Origin: Maylandia zebra | Taxonomy: Eukaryota > Chordata > Actinopteri > Cichliformes > Cichlidae | NCBI RefSeq assembly: GCF_041146795.1 | Contig: NC_135170.1 | Span: 36,872,159-36,936,158, forward strand | Direction: 5' to 3' | DNA: 64,000 bases | In this document: positions 33,301 to 41,531 of the stretch, in pieces | Numbering within the stretch: the first letter of the stretch is position 1 | Layout of the letters: each line of letters starts with the position of its first letter | Program-made: the position numbers and the translations under genes | Notes under the pieces: model-generated | Database searches by the model: none | What the model saw: only the letters and a program-made list of their open reading frames with translations | What the model was told of the DNA's origin: nothing

Positions 33301-35447
33301 CGTGTTTTTATCTTATGTCTTTAACCCAGCTCTTACCTGAAGGAGGGTAAAGCTGGGCATACACTTTTTTTTTCAGTCGCGTTATTCAGCTCCTGCTCAA
33401 ACTGCACGATTGACTCGCAGGGGTGAGAAGTTCGTAGGTCACGATGCAGGTCTCACACTATACGGCCCGATGCTCTGATGCGACCTGAGTGCTCACACTG
33501 TGCGTCCATAACATGAAGCTTATAACACAAAATCTGTCGCTCGCTCTGTCTTTCACTCACACAGACTCACATCGATCATCGAACATCAAACATCAGGCAG
33601 CTGTGATTGAGCAACAATGTAAATCCAACTGTTTTCACTCTTTCTAGACTCATTGGAACAGCGCATACATTTGCACACACACAGTTCCTCAGTGAAGCAG
33701 GAAAACCTGGGACATTACTTGCAGATCTCCATCTCTACATGCATCCTGACAATCCTGCAGTTTTTACATTATGATTTTACTCTAACGACACCACAAGCGT
33801 AGCCGGACGTACAGCAGGCTGGAAAAAGGGCCACTTTAACATCATCTGAACACAAGTCAAAGTTAAGAACCGACACAACTTACAGCACTGCGCATCACAT
33901 CATCATCATCATCATCATCATCATCGCCAAGATCACTTTTCTAGATATGACCCAAGGATCTCACCACTCCAGGTCTGCTAAATAAAAAGATCCTCTGTAG
34001 TTAAAGCAATCGCAATAACTCTTTTTAGGGTTAAACAAAATATCACACTGGGCTCCATAACAGCACAAACTCTAAGTAATGATTAAGAACATCACCCACA
34101 CAGTCATTTAACATGACATCAGGACACAAACAGAAGAGAACTGGAGACAATGTTCTGACTCCAGTTAGTAAACTTTTCTTACTCTTACAGCTCGTTGTGC
34201 TGAAGCTCATATTCCTTTGAATGAAGCAGACAGCATTCTTAGATTATCATTAACAATTTTCTCATGTTCACTTACGTTTTTGTGCAAACTCTTGGCTTTC
34301 CAGCACTAATAACATTAGCCTGCATTAAATATTTGCAAACTCGAACAGCTGAACACATCTGGAGATTTAATACATCACTGCTTAAAGATGAAGACTTTAT
34401 TAAATATTTTTTAAAAGAGTGGACTCTATATTTAGACTATAATGACACTCCCGGAACATCAGCTCGTGTGGGACTAATAAAGGTTATCTTATCTTATCTT
34501 ATGATGTGTTACTTTTTCTCCAAAACTCACAATCCGATCTCTCTGGGGTCATTGCATTGATAAACTCTTTTGCAAGAATATCAGATTACTCAATTTACTG
34601 GTCAAAATCTACAGTCCTTCCGATGAATTGCTCCTTCCATAATTCTTCTGCACGACTACATCTGATAAGTTGTAAATGTGCAGAGGTTGACCGAGCAGTC
34701 GACTCTTCCAGTCAGGTCTCCTGGTGTCACGGTGACCACAGAGAAACACAAAGTAACGAGATCGCAATAATCCCAGCACACGTTTGTGATGAGCGATACA
34801 CCGAAAAGTGCCGTCATGCCTCTAAACTGTTGTAGTACAGAACCTTAGCTGTGTGTGTGTTTGCAGAAGTCCCAGACTACAGCCTGAGGGTGTCCTACAT
34901 GAAGGATCTGGTGCAGACTCTTCCTCTACCGAACCACAACACCATGGAGCTGCTGTTCAGACACCTGCGAAAGTGAGTTTGCTCCGAGGCTTTATGAACC
35001 AGTGCAGACAGACAGCGGAGTGAGCAGTGCCCAAAACACTGCTAACTCGGCCAGCCTGCTCTCTGCCAGATAACCCCTAACAGTCCCAGTTACACACTGG
35101 GTAAGGGTGTAGAATGCACTGGATCATGGCAATGGTGAAATAGATCTGTAACTCCCAAATAATCAGTCAGCTAAAATAAAATTAGTCTGCAAGTAAAAAC
35201 GAAGCGGCAGAGCATGAAGGTGATTAGGTCTGCTTTGGAAACAACGTGTATCTGTCTGTGCCTCTCCAGGGTGATCGAACACAAGGACTCTAACAGGATG
35301 TCGGTTCAGAGTATCGCCATCGTGTTCGGACCCACACTGCTTCGCCCCGAGACTGAGTCGGCAAATATGACGATTCATATGGTGTTCCAGAGCCAGATTG
35401 TGGAGCTCTTGCTCAACGAGTTCCCGACTGTTTTCTCAGAGAGCTAA
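4657..35447 (+). CDS. arhgap27: Rho GTPase-activating protein 27 (SH3-WW-PH-RhoGAP)
   Basis: Known role of the family: stimulates GTP hydrolysis by Rac/Cdc42-type GTPases and links to endocytosis. Exons: 4657-4687, 5059-6008, 15948-16160, 19564-19713, 19789-19944, 20204-20269, 20375-20434, 20510-20605, 20685-20765, 22528-22595, 22689-22770, 24483-24584, 24659-24781, 24860-24932, 25191-25307, 25708-25806, 32801-32878, 33074-33208, 34867-34972, 35270-35447. All phases agree, giving 987 residues. Domains: SH3 ~11-70, acidic stretch ~240-265, WW 449-480, PH ~602-720, RhoGAP ~790-985 with catalytic Arg831 in GIYRVSG. The start MAATSSLQSKG is chosen because exon 1 splices in frame to the SH3. The PH and GAP text resembles human ARHGAP27 more than ARHGAP12/15; the paralogue is the main uncertainty. 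The exon 4 donor (gtttga) is weak, and only one WW is seen. Confidence 0.85.
5059..6008 (+). CDS. arhgap27: arhgap27 exon 2: SH3 domain and linker
   Basis: The acceptor is tctttcag and the donor gtaagt; the exon enters in phase 1 and leaves in phase 0. It encodes the SH3 (EYEGRDGALV, NNHWWQV, FYIPAKYVKELP), a long Pro/Ser linker, a run of Glu/Asp, and HHIYESIQDLNLDLEAL. That last segment matches the tyrosine-containing segment between SH3 and WW in mammalian ARHGAP27. Open frames on the opposite strand here are shadows of this exon. Confidence 0.85.
6009..7301. other. arhgap27 intron 2, first part
   Basis: Non-coding intron. Only short shadow frames and AT-rich tracts (~6340-6500) are visible. 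Confidence 0.45.
7302..7830. mobile_element. hAT-like MITE
   Basis: The left end cagggctgagtatcg and right end gataatcaatacccactcc are imperfect inverted copies of a terminus common in teleost hAT MITEs. Copies of aatcgatt-type sequence lie near both ends. No coding sequence and no clear target duplication are seen. Confidence 0.5.
8082..10466 (-). mobile_element. Tc1/IS630-like DNA transposon, degraded
   Basis: The termini are cagtttttgccctttgcttg and its near inverse caagcaacgggcaacaactg, flanked by TA on both sides (8080-8081, 10467-10468): a 2385-bp element with a TA duplication. The minus strand carries three transposase blocks: an N-terminal helix-turn-helix part (~10097-9895), a middle part (~9650-9340), and a DDE catalytic part (~9170-8660). 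The last block contains FIDEAGFD, VVIWDHVSFHQ and PPYSPFLNPIED, which hold the three acidic residues. Frames are broken between the blocks, so it is probably inactive unless introns join them. It lies in arhgap27 intron 2. Confidence 0.85.
8658..9175 (-). pseudogene. Transposase catalytic-domain remnant (Tc1/IS630 type)
   Basis: The first Asp is in FIDEAGFD, the second in VIWDH and the Glu in NPIED, as in DDE transposases of the Tc1/mariner/IS630 group. An in-frame stop follows the first motif, so the frame is not intact. Confidence 0.75.
10475..10716 (-). mobile_element. MITE-like element, GGCTACGTCC family, inverted copy
   Basis: On the minus strand it begins ggctacgtcctcc and ends with the ~100 bases matched at 946-1047. 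It abuts the TA of the Tc1-like element, which therefore seems to have inserted at or next to its end. Confidence 0.55.
11297..13129 (+). repeat. 1.8-kb TG-rich minisatellite
   Basis: A continuous array of (TG)n runs punctuated by tgtagtgtgtttg-type units, with occasional gcgtgcgtg variants. The punctuation gives a higher-order spacing of roughly 20-40 bases. The minus strand shows two very long open frames of His/Thr/Asn/Lys/Gln, produced by the CA-rich repeat and not by a gene. Alternating purine-pyrimidine sequence of this length can form Z-DNA. It lies in arhgap27 intron 2. Confidence 0.95.
13719..14328 (-). mobile_element. Solo LTR
   Basis: The element starts TGTCATGG and ends CCGTGACA, with TGTCA/TGACA inverted termini. 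The 5-bp flanks are ctaga on the left and gtaga on the right (four of five match). On the minus strand a tatttaag TATA-like box (~14133) is followed by AATAAA (~13778), the usual U3-R order, so the LTR points to the minus strand. No internal retroviral or Gypsy coding region is present. The superfamily is not determined. Confidence 0.65.
14329..15947. other. arhgap27 intron 2, last part
   Basis: Non-coding intron between the solo LTR and exon 3; nothing recognisable beyond a short TG run near 15300. Confidence 0.45.
15948..16160 (+). CDS. arhgap27: arhgap27 exon 3: linker with YANI motif
   Basis: 71 codons in phase 0, with acceptor ctctgtag and donor gtaagg. It encodes SPIYANIPSLKK followed by Ser/Pro-rich sequence; the mammalian relative has a similar VYANI segment at the same place. 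The next exon (19564-19713, 50 codons) continues the Pro-rich linker (NPPPVPVRDLD). Confidence 0.75.
16161..17995. other. arhgap27 intron 3, first part
   Basis: No exon or intact transposon recognised. Confidence 0.4.
18004..18531. mobile_element. hAT MITE, CAGCGGTCCC family, with 8-bp TSD
   Basis: The ends are cagcggtcccgacc and ggttggggaccgctg. The flanking 8 bp are aattagtg and gattagtg (seven of eight). A second copy of the family lies at 40828-41151. Internally it holds a TGTGTGAATG simple array and a fragment (agcgctttggggtcc ... agcgctata) resembling the 3' tail of fish SINE/LINE elements. Confidence 0.75.
18690..19355 (+). mobile_element. LINE 3' untranslated end
   Basis: The final ~120 bases (caccttggtcctggaggaa ... 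ctataaagcc, then ttgacttgacttga) are the characteristic 3' end and short-repeat tail of an abundant teleost non-LTR element. No reverse-transcriptase frame remains. It ends ~210 bases before arhgap27 exon 4. Confidence 0.55.
19789..19944 (+). CDS. arhgap27: arhgap27 exon 5: WW domain
   Basis: 52 codons in phase 0. The WW domain shows Trp453, GRPYYFN (465-467 aromatic), Trp476 and Pro479, the binding-site arrangement of a functional WW that recognises proline motifs. It looks most like the first WW of mammalian ARHGAP27. Four short phase-0 exons follow (20204-20269, 20375-20434, 20510-20605, 20685-20765) and contain no further WW. Confidence 0.8.
20766..22527. other. arhgap27 intron 9
   Basis: Non-coding intron; no repeat or RNA recognised. 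Confidence 0.4.
22528..24781 (+). CDS. arhgap27: arhgap27 exons 10-13: PH domain
   Basis: Exons 22528-22595, 22689-22770, 24483-24584 and 24659-24781 together encode a pleckstrin-homology domain: HLLEKAGILNKTK, SWTVLHGGILTFHKD, PEYTVELRGASVSW, then NVLELKTRQGCEYL and a C-terminal helix with DWLKVIQDTI. PH domains of this family bind phosphoinositides. A LINE (22801-23645) and GAT-rich simple sequence separate the second and third of these exons. Confidence 0.85.
22801..23645 (-). mobile_element. L2-type LINE fragment, 5' truncated
   Basis: The minus-strand frame 23640-23077 encodes the C-terminal part of a reverse transcriptase (FVTWCEQNHVQLNVAKTKEL, DYKYLGVHIDNKLDW, QSRLYFLRRLRSF, ILYAVACWGSRL), a typical teleost LINE ending. 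The 3' end on the minus strand is gggatcaataaagtattctg followed by tctgat repeats. It is inserted in arhgap27 intron 11, opposite to the gene. Confidence 0.85.
23646..24482. repeat. Intron 11 with GAT/GAG-rich simple repeat
   Basis: The stretch 24210-24300 and patches near 23930 and 24450 are gatgatgag-type purine-rich simple repeats. The AT-rich part 23950-24120 looks like a decayed retrotransposon tail but was not classified. Confidence 0.5.
24860..35447 (+). CDS. arhgap27: arhgap27 exons 14-20: RhoGAP domain
   Basis: An acidic exon (24860-24932) precedes KLRRFLQRRPTLQSVKERGY, the segment that leads into the GAP domain. The arginine finger is Arg831 (GIYRVSG). Lys870 and Arg874 lie in GALKLFLRELP. 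The family segment NRMSVQSIAIVFGPTLLRP is near the C-terminus. The protein ends shortly after the domain (EFPTVFSES). Intron 16 (25807-32800) is almost entirely nested transposons but the reading frame across it is intact. Confidence 0.88.
26041..26459 (+). mobile_element. Tc1 transposon 5' fragment
   Basis: It starts cagtggggcaaaaaagtatt after a TA. An ATG at 26406 opens the transposase N-terminus (MAKTKELSKDTRKSIVDL, the first helix of the paired-type DNA-binding domain). It stops abruptly where the Harbinger-like sequence begins; no matching right end was found after 32505. Confidence 0.8.
28344..29405. mobile_element. hAT-like element nested in the 4.48-kb element
   Basis: The termini are tagggctgtgtgatatgacc and tcatatcgcacagccctа-type inverse ending at 29405. 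The 8-bp flanks are atcctttg and atcctttt (seven of eight), the hAT pattern. No transposase frame. It sits inside the intron of the gene-like unit. Confidence 0.75.
30337..30368. repeat. Perfect 32-base palindrome
   Basis: The two halves meet at 30352/30353 (cttcatt / aatgaag) and pair without mismatch over 16 bases each. It lies in the last candidate exon of the 4.48-kb element. Confidence 0.8.
31409..31792 (+). pseudogene. Harbinger transposase N-terminal fragment
   Basis: RVFRIQRILRDRQDPLAQ, then RYRFSREGIIHLTNLL, match the N-terminal part of HARBI1-type transposases. The DDE catalytic region is missing and the frame after ~31620 is unrelated sequence. Confidence 0.7.
31810..32190. repeat. 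TAATA microsatellite and SINE/LINE tail palindrome
   Basis: 31820-31895 is a taatataatg-type simple array. 31896-32035 resembles the 3' part of a teleost LINE/SINE (ggccagaggggccgatgg). 32040-32100 and 32140-32190 are inverted copies of the tail (aaagcgctatataaatcc), forming a hairpin-capable pair. Confidence 0.6.
32205..32358 (-). pseudogene. Harbinger Myb/SANT-like protein fragment
   Basis: The minus strand opens with MSKERARYFSAAEEELL. After a one-base frameshift it continues AKAARREGWQKVADKLN-like text (seen as AKAAKARREGWQKVADKL), the usual start of the Myb-like DNA-binding partner of Harbinger elements. Confidence 0.6.
33209..34866. other. arhgap27 intron 18 with L1 fragments and ATC repeat
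   Basis: 33895-33925 is an (ATC)n microsatellite. 34342-34460 and 34500-34680 translate to pieces of a teleost L1 ORF2 (WRFNTSLLKDEDFIKYF; then DYSIYWSKSTVLPMNCSFHN). They are separated by a short (TTATC)n LINE tail (ctaataaaggttatc). The same L1 segment is better preserved at 57623-57978. Confidence 0.65.
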
Positions 35448-36217
35448 AAGGAAACTCCTGGAATTTACTCTGCGTCCTGCGAGAACCCTCAGAGGACGCG
35501 AGTCTTCCAACACCCTCGAGGACATTGGACCTACACACCCCCTCCTCTCTGACCCAGGAGCCAAATGTGGGAATCTGAGAGGACCACCTGATACCGAGGG
35601 TTGGCTCTGAAACCTCTTCACTCCTCTTTAAAAGGAGCAGACCCAACCTGACGTTTTATTGGCACCTTAAAACCATCAAACATGTGACAACGACATCTTT
35701 TGCCAGACTTGTAGCTCTCTGGACCGAAACACAGGAACTGATCCTGGGTAAACCTCCAGGACAGGTTTGAAACCAGCATGTTTGTTTCTCCTTCAAGACA
35801 AAATACCAAAGTGGTGAATGTCCTGTTAAACCTCTGAATGCCTCACAGTAAACCAGACTGGTTCAGGACCCTTTGAGAAACTCGTGGAACTCTGAACTCA
35901 TCTTCTGTTGCCTTTTTGTTTTGTTTTTTCACTCTGTGGATGTTAAACTTTGACCCGGGACCTGCTGGCTGTGTTGCCTAGACCCAAAAACCCTTTTTAT
36001 AAATTTCATATATATAAAATGTAAATGCTGAGTATATCATGTCGGCATCTCAGCATCACGCCTTAAATGAACACAGCAGAACAAACAGTATCCTGATTGA
36101 ATGGCACCGTCTCAGGATCCTGTGCTTCTTCACTGTACAGACACGATCCTTCGAAGTATTTTTAAATTTTCAGACCCTCCTCTGCAGATGACTGGAAATT
36201 TACCTTCAAGCTATGAC

Positions 36218-36254
36218 TTGGTGTGACTTTCTGGTTCACAGAAAGTCACACCAA
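36218..36254 (+). other. Hairpin in arhgap27 3' UTR
   Basis: Arms 36218-36233 and 36239-36254 are perfectly complementary over 16 bases around a 5-base loop (gttca). It is too short for a standard miRNA precursor. It may be a structured 3' UTR element or a chance or repair-derived palindrome. Confidence 0.6.
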
Positions 36255-36846
36255 CCCAAAGAGGGTGTACAGAGTCTCCCTGGCAGACTGTGGAGAGCAG
36301 CTGCACATGTGATCCTGAGAATCTCCATCCACCTGTTCAGGTATATCTACCAGAGCAGCCACCACTGCGCTGCATTCACTGATGCTGGGAAACAGATTCA
36401 CACGGCAAAATAATTTTCTACATCAGTGTTGATACCATGAGTATGTTTAAGTTAAATAAAACATGCAACGTATTAAACACTGGATCAAACTCTAGACTTT
36501 ATGATGTGATGATCATAAATATGGAGCTTCATCAGCAGATGGAACATTATAGAAAACGCATGTGAAATGCTCGACTCCGAACGAGAGGCAGAAGCTTTAT
36601 CGACTGTTAAACTGTAGATCTGAGTGAAGGGAGGCTCCACTGAACACAGAACAAAGGATTTAAAACTACATGACGGCCAGGGGTGGATTTTACAGGACAG
36701 TTCTTACTGTTGTAAATAGTTATGTATGTTTTTATAGCAGTGAGTTTCTATGCACTACAGATGCAGAACTAAGTTACTTTGTTAGGGAAGATATTCCTTT
36801 CATATTCCTTTCTGTACAAGAGGGCATTTTCCTGACTTTAGTTTGA

Positions 36847-36852
36847 AATAAA
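36847..36852 (+). terminator. Polyadenylation signal, arhgap27
   Basis: A canonical AATAAA about 1.4 kb after the stop codon, followed within ~25 bases by TG-rich sequence. It is the best candidate for the transcript end. Confidence 0.6.
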
Positions 36853-36870
36853 CTGTCGTGTATGACGGTG

Positions 36871-38990
36871 TCCTGCTGGGTCTGCTTCTCTTCAACACAC
36901 CCAGAAATCAAACACATCAAACTCTTTATTTAACACAAATTCACCAAAGGACTAAAACCACAACCCCAGACAGAAATATAACCTGCAAAGATGGCTGCTA
37001 AAGCCTCGACAAGCCAAAGTGTGAATCATCAAAGGTCAACAAAGAGCTGAAGCTTTGGTGGGAGGACTCACAGATGTGCTGCTCCACGCTTGGTTACTGG
37101 CGTTCCTGGCATCATAACAAAAATGACCAATCACAGTGCAAGCTAGCAAAGCTTCCATCAGCAAGTTGCATTAGCCCAGCTAGCTGCCTGTTAGTAACTT
37201 TGTTCGCATTGTGTTGTCCGTAGTCAGTAGCCGCTGTCCCAGTTTATTTGCATAATGTGATTTCATTGGCTAACAGCCGCTGAATAAACACGAATAAAAG
37301 ACAAGAGCAGTTAGAAATCTCAGGTTTTCAGATCCTTTGTTGTGAAACTGTGTGTCATACATGATGTATCGCCTCTTTGTGTTATTTGGGAGATGTGATC
37401 ATGGTAAACTGTTACCATGGTACCAGCTGCTCGTCGGACGATGCTCATCTTCTGCGGTTTCAGCTGAGACGGTGATGTGGATTGTCGAGCTGCATTGGAC
37501 CTGAGGGTGTAAAATAAGACTCGTCAGAAGCTTTCACATCATGATCAGCAGCTGCTTCATTCTTGTGCTTCAGAAATATGTGAACAGGTTCTTCTTCTTC
37601 TCTGAGCGCTTACAAAAACGACACAAAACACCTGAGCTGTGAATCCTGATCAGTCTGCAGCAGATTTTACTTTTCAGGAAAATATTCACTAAAAAACTCT
37701 TGAGTACAAATGTTTGTTCATGTTAGTGCATCAACAACAAAGGTGGATATCAAATCTTTGACCTGTTTTACTTCATAGGAACAATTTAAGGAAGGAGTCA
37801 TCTCATTCAGATCTCAGTCTTCGTTAAGAAGGCATCAGCTTAAAGTGCTGACCCGATAACATCCCACCCAGGATATAAAAGACTTCCTGCTTCCTGCAGT
37901 GGAAAACTCTCTGAAAACAAAGAAACTTTCAGATTTAAATTATCAGATTAAATCAGGCCAGGAAGAGCTGAGCTGCTCCTGTGCTGTGGGTTCACCTGTG
38001 TTGTTGCTCATGCATTCCAGACTCTCAACTAGGTCGTGCCTCCCCACCTTCTCCAGCACAGACTTGTCCACCTGCAGAGCATCAGAGCTGTTACTGTCCA
38101 CCTCTGCTCAGGACAGCGTTAGGACGACTCTAGTTAGTAAAAAGGTTCTTTGTGCCAACATCAGTCAGTGTGCTGAATAACGAGATGCTGGGATGTGTAT
38201 TGTTGCGCTGAAGTTTTGTATATGTACATATGTACATACATGTGTAAATATGGGTTGATATGAAGTGACTCGATTGATCCGTTGATGAACTGGAAACAAA
38301 TTTCCATCGATATGGAAAATAAAGTTATTCTATGCTATCGTTCTGATCCAGGTGCAGTGGATTTATCTGGGCTGCAGGGGGCGCCAAACTTCACACACAA
38401 TAAAAGATTCTTAATGAAATATTTCAGGTGTGATGTTAACTGTGATTAATGGAATACTTCATCAGCTCCTTCCTCATAACATACTGCCTGAAATGAAAAC
38501 TGCACCACCACAAAAACCAGAGACGAGAGAAGCTGCAGAATAAGCAAACACCAGCATTTCTCTTCCTGTTCACGGCACTGAGCTCGACCTGCAACGCGAA
38601 CACCTTCATCTTGTCTAATGTGATCGCCTTTAACATTCTTAGTTCGTAACTTCTTACAATGAATTGTGCCACAAGGCTCAGTTGACTGCATGTTTCATTT
38701 CTTTACGATTGTGTGCTACATATACACTATATATGACATATAAAATACATAAACCTATGAGATGTTGTATAGAAATATTACCTTATCAGCTAATATTACT
38801 GAAGTAGAAAGTGTGGAAACAGTGGAGGCTTCGTTATGGCTTCCTGTTTGGTTTATAAGTCACTGTGTGATCACGGTGATCCTGATCCTGTCCAGATTCG
38901 TCCGGATCACAATCATCATGTCTTTCTCTTATTTATTTTTTTAAATATTTCTCCTGTTTAATATTTATATTTTATTCCAGCACAGATGGT
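36871..38990. other. Intergenic arhgap27-ccdc103
   Basis: No gene recognised. 38190-38340 has the look of a decayed LINE 3' tail (ending aaataaagttattctatg). The last ~50 bases merge into the ccdc103 promoter region. Confidence 0.4.
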
Positions 38991-39019
38991 GTGGCGCGCT
39001 ATTCTGTTCTGTTTTGTAC

Positions 39020-39220
39020 AGGCGGATCCCAGCCCTGCAGTTCCGCCAGCGGCCACAGGCGGCAGCAGCGAGCTGACATCGCTCAGAGAAGAGGAGAAGA
39101 AGACACGAGCGGCGCGTCGTCATGGAAACGGTTTGTTTTCGATCAGAGACGAGAGAGTTCACGGAGGGAGTGAGAGCGCCTGAGTTTAAGTGAACACAGA
39201 GAGGATTCAGGCTGTTACAG
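39020..39220 (+). other. ccdc103: ccdc103 5' non-coding exon region
   Basis: A locally CpG-rich stretch (39020-39130) ends in the donor ttacag|gtgagc at 39220. It is followed by an intron whose acceptor (cttacag, 39550) opens the exon with the start codon. The exact transcription start is not determined. Confidence 0.5.
39116..39129 (+). promoter_or_regulatory. X-box-like RFX site, ccdc103 promoter
   Basis: The sequence gtcgtcatggaaac fits the RFX X-box half-site spacing (GTnnnCATGGnAAC type) found in promoters of ciliary genes. It lies ~90 bases before the end of the 5' non-coding exon of ccdc103. A gtttgttt forkhead-type motif follows at 39131-39138. RFX plus FoxJ1 control is typical of motile-cilia genes; the role here is inferred. 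Confidence 0.55.
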
Positions 39221-39582
39221 GTGAGCACTGACGACAGACTCGAGCTGCGTTCAGGACCCGGTCGTGTTTTCAACTTCCGCTGGATCAAAGCTGCTTTAGT
39301 TAGCAGCTGTGAGGTCACGTGACCAATAACCGTGTACACTATTAGATCGGTGTAGCTGATGTGATGCCACGTTGTGATGTCACCGCTGTTTGCACCGTGG
39401 TGTGAGCTGCAGCAGAGGGAGGAGGGCTTTATGTGACCTATCTGCTTTCTTATTAGAATTCCATCAGAAGTGATCTTAGGCTCACTTTTATTTTTCTGCA
39501 TTTCTGATGATCTCAGTACTTAAACAGGAAGTTCAGTCCGTGACTTACAGGAAGTCAAGAAGCTGTGAGACATCATCAGGAG

Positions 39583-40005
39583 ATGGCAATGTCACAGTGT
39601 GACATCATCGACTTCTCTGCATTGGAGAGAGAGCTGCAGGTGGCAGTCGAGTCTGAGCGGCGACATCAGCGTGAGAACGACGCCAAGCTGAGAGCCGTCT
39701 GCCAGAGAGCGTCCTACGACCAGTTCAGGTAGGCGGCTCCTGGAGAGGCCTGGACCTCTTTCAAAGCATTTCCAGGGTCTTTGGATGAGTTCCAGGAGAT
39801 TTTGAGCTTTGGTTGGCGAGGCCTGCTGAGTCCAGCAGGGCCCTGGTCAGTGATGCTTTAAAGGTTTTTCTCACAGCTGGGTGTGGTTTATATGCCCCTC
39901 AGAGACCTGGTCCTGGCCTGCCACATGAAGCCTCTGGAGAAGAAAGATAAAGACGGCGCACTGCGGAAACAGCCCTGGAACCCCGTCGCCCCGAGCAACA
40001 AGTGA
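39583..40005 (+). CDS. ccdc103: Coiled-coil protein CCDC103-like, short form
   Basis: Exons 39551-39728 (ATG at 39583) and 39903-40005 join in phase 2 to give 82 residues. The text (DIIDFSALERELQVAVES, AKLRAVCQRAS, HMKPLEKKDK, PWNP) matches the N-terminal helical region of CCDC103, an axonemal dynein-arm assembly factor whose loss causes ciliary immotility in zebrafish and humans. The family protein is about 240 residues with a C-terminal RPAP3-like domain. Here a TGA follows PWNPVAPSNK, and AATAAA comes 143 bases later at 40148. A further ATG two codons in (MSQCD) could also be used. Either the C-terminal half was lost or relocated in this lineage, or this is a partial duplicate. Confidence 0.75.
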
Positions 40006-40147
40006 TGTCCACTCACCTGGACCAGCGTGGACTGACACGCTGTAGCCCACAGAGTCTTTTATAGTCCTGCTGTGATGTCAGAACATGTGACACATGATGA
40101 AAGCTGTAAACAGGAAAAGAGATCAGATGTAACAATTCATCATTTCT

Positions 40148-40153
40148 AATAAA
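40148..40153 (+). terminator. Polyadenylation signal, ccdc103
   Basis: A canonical AATAAA 143 bases after the stop of the short ccdc103 frame. It supports transcript termination here and no continuation into downstream exons. Confidence 0.55.
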
Positions 40154-40238
40154 CCTGAAGAACGTGAACCATTCTCCCAGCATCACTGACTCCTACACCT
40201 GTCCACTCACCTGTGAGCTGTGGACGTCTTTCACTGTA

Positions 40239-40440
40239 CTGACCCAACAGCCCGGTGGCGCCTGTGTCCGGCAGCCTCGCCTCTGTCAGTGCGCCCCAGG
40301 GTGGCTGTGGCTACAATGTAGCTGCCATCACCAGTGTGTGGATGTGTGGATGAATGGGTGGATGACTGGTTGTGTAAAGCGCTTTGGGGTCCTTAGGACT
40401 AGTAAAGCACTATAGAAATACAGGCCATTTATCATTTACT
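40239..40440 (+). mobile_element. SINE/LINE 3' tail
   Basis: cctctgtcagtgcgccccag, a gtggatg-type array, then agcgctttggggtcc and a final ccatttatcattta: the 3' part of a common teleost retroposon, also seen at ~18100-18210 and 31896-32190. Confidence 0.5.
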
Positions 40441-40827
40441 GACCCAACACTGAGGTCAGAGGTCATCAGGTAGTCGTGCAGGTAGCCCCACCCTGAGAGC
40501 GTAACAGTAGCAGATCAGGTGTGGACAGGTGTGCAGTTCTGTGTTTCTTCTGTCCTCACTCCTCTGATTTCAGATTCTCACACTGAGCAGCAGGGGGCGC
40601 TCCAGACCCACCGCTCAGCTTCATCTCTGGATGAAGGCTGAGCACTAACAAGCGTGACAGAGCGAAACCGCTCACATGTGACCAACTGTGAAAGACACTG
40701 AGATGAGTTTTTATTACAGGAAGTGAAAAATGAAAAGTAAGTCACTATAAATACAACAGACTCTGTGATATCAGCTCATGTTCTGTCTGTGAAGGCTCTC
40801 AGTCATCCAGGTCGCGGTGATCTAAGG

Positions 40828-41151
40828 CAGCGGTCCCCAACCCCCAGGCCTCGGACCGGTACCGGTCCGTGAGTCGTTTGGTACCGGGCCGCGAGAGTTG
40901 AAGCTCAGATGTGAAATGTATAGTTTTCAGGGGTTTTATCGGTTTTCAGCGTTATTTTGTTATCGTTTTTATCGTTATACTCGTTTGTCCTGGGTCTTTT
41001 CACGTGTGTTATGAATAAATTTTCTTTCTTTTTTTTGTGCGGGTACCAGTTTTATTTTGTGGTATTTATCCACGACACCTTAAAGGCCGGTCCATGAAAA
41101 TATTGTCGGGCATAAACCGGTCCGTGGCGCAAAAAAGGTTGGAGACCGCTG
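40828..41151. mobile_element. hAT MITE, CAGCGGTCCCC family
   Basis: The ends are cagcggtccccaaccccc and aaggttggagaccgctg. The 8-bp duplication atctaagg is perfect (40820-40827, 41152-41159). Same family as 18004-18531. It interrupts the 3' end of the Penelope copy. Confidence 0.85.
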
Positions 41152-41427
41152 ATCTAAGGAGCTTGGAAGAAACGCGACTGGACATCTTTAAGCTTGTGCA
41201 GACATTTCTTCACAATCAGGACACTTTGATAATTCCAAAGGAAATTATGTATCCGACAAGCTTCTTCAGTACCAAAAGCAAATGATCAACAGTGGGTCAT
41301 GACTCACTGACCTCAGTAGAGGTCAGTAGAAGATGTGAGTGGGTGTTAAGGTGTCTGTGAAGGGTCTCAAACTGGATTATAGATGGCAGACATTTGGTGT
41401 CCAAAGATGGTCGCTCACAGTAGACAT

Positions 41428-41531
41428 TAGGGATGACCGATACCACTTTTTTGGAAACGAGTACGAGTACTTCAGAAAATGTGGTATCGAGGCCAATACC
41501 AGATACCGGCATTGGTATCGGTGCATCCCTA
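41428..41531. mobile_element. hAT MITE, TAGGGATG family (104 bp)
   Basis: The ends are tagggatgaccgatacc and ggtatcggtgcatcccta. The left flank is gtagacat (41420-41427). The right gtagacat (41786-41793) is displaced by a second MITE inserted at its terminal TA. Confidence 0.85.

Larger units (their letters stand above)
35448..36870 (+). other. arhgap27: arhgap27 3' untranslated region
   Basis: About 1.4 kb of non-coding sequence follows the TAA stop and runs to an AATAAA signal at 36847-36852. It contains a perfect 16-base stem hairpin at 36218-36254. No transposon was recognised inside it, in contrast to the introns. Confidence 0.65.
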
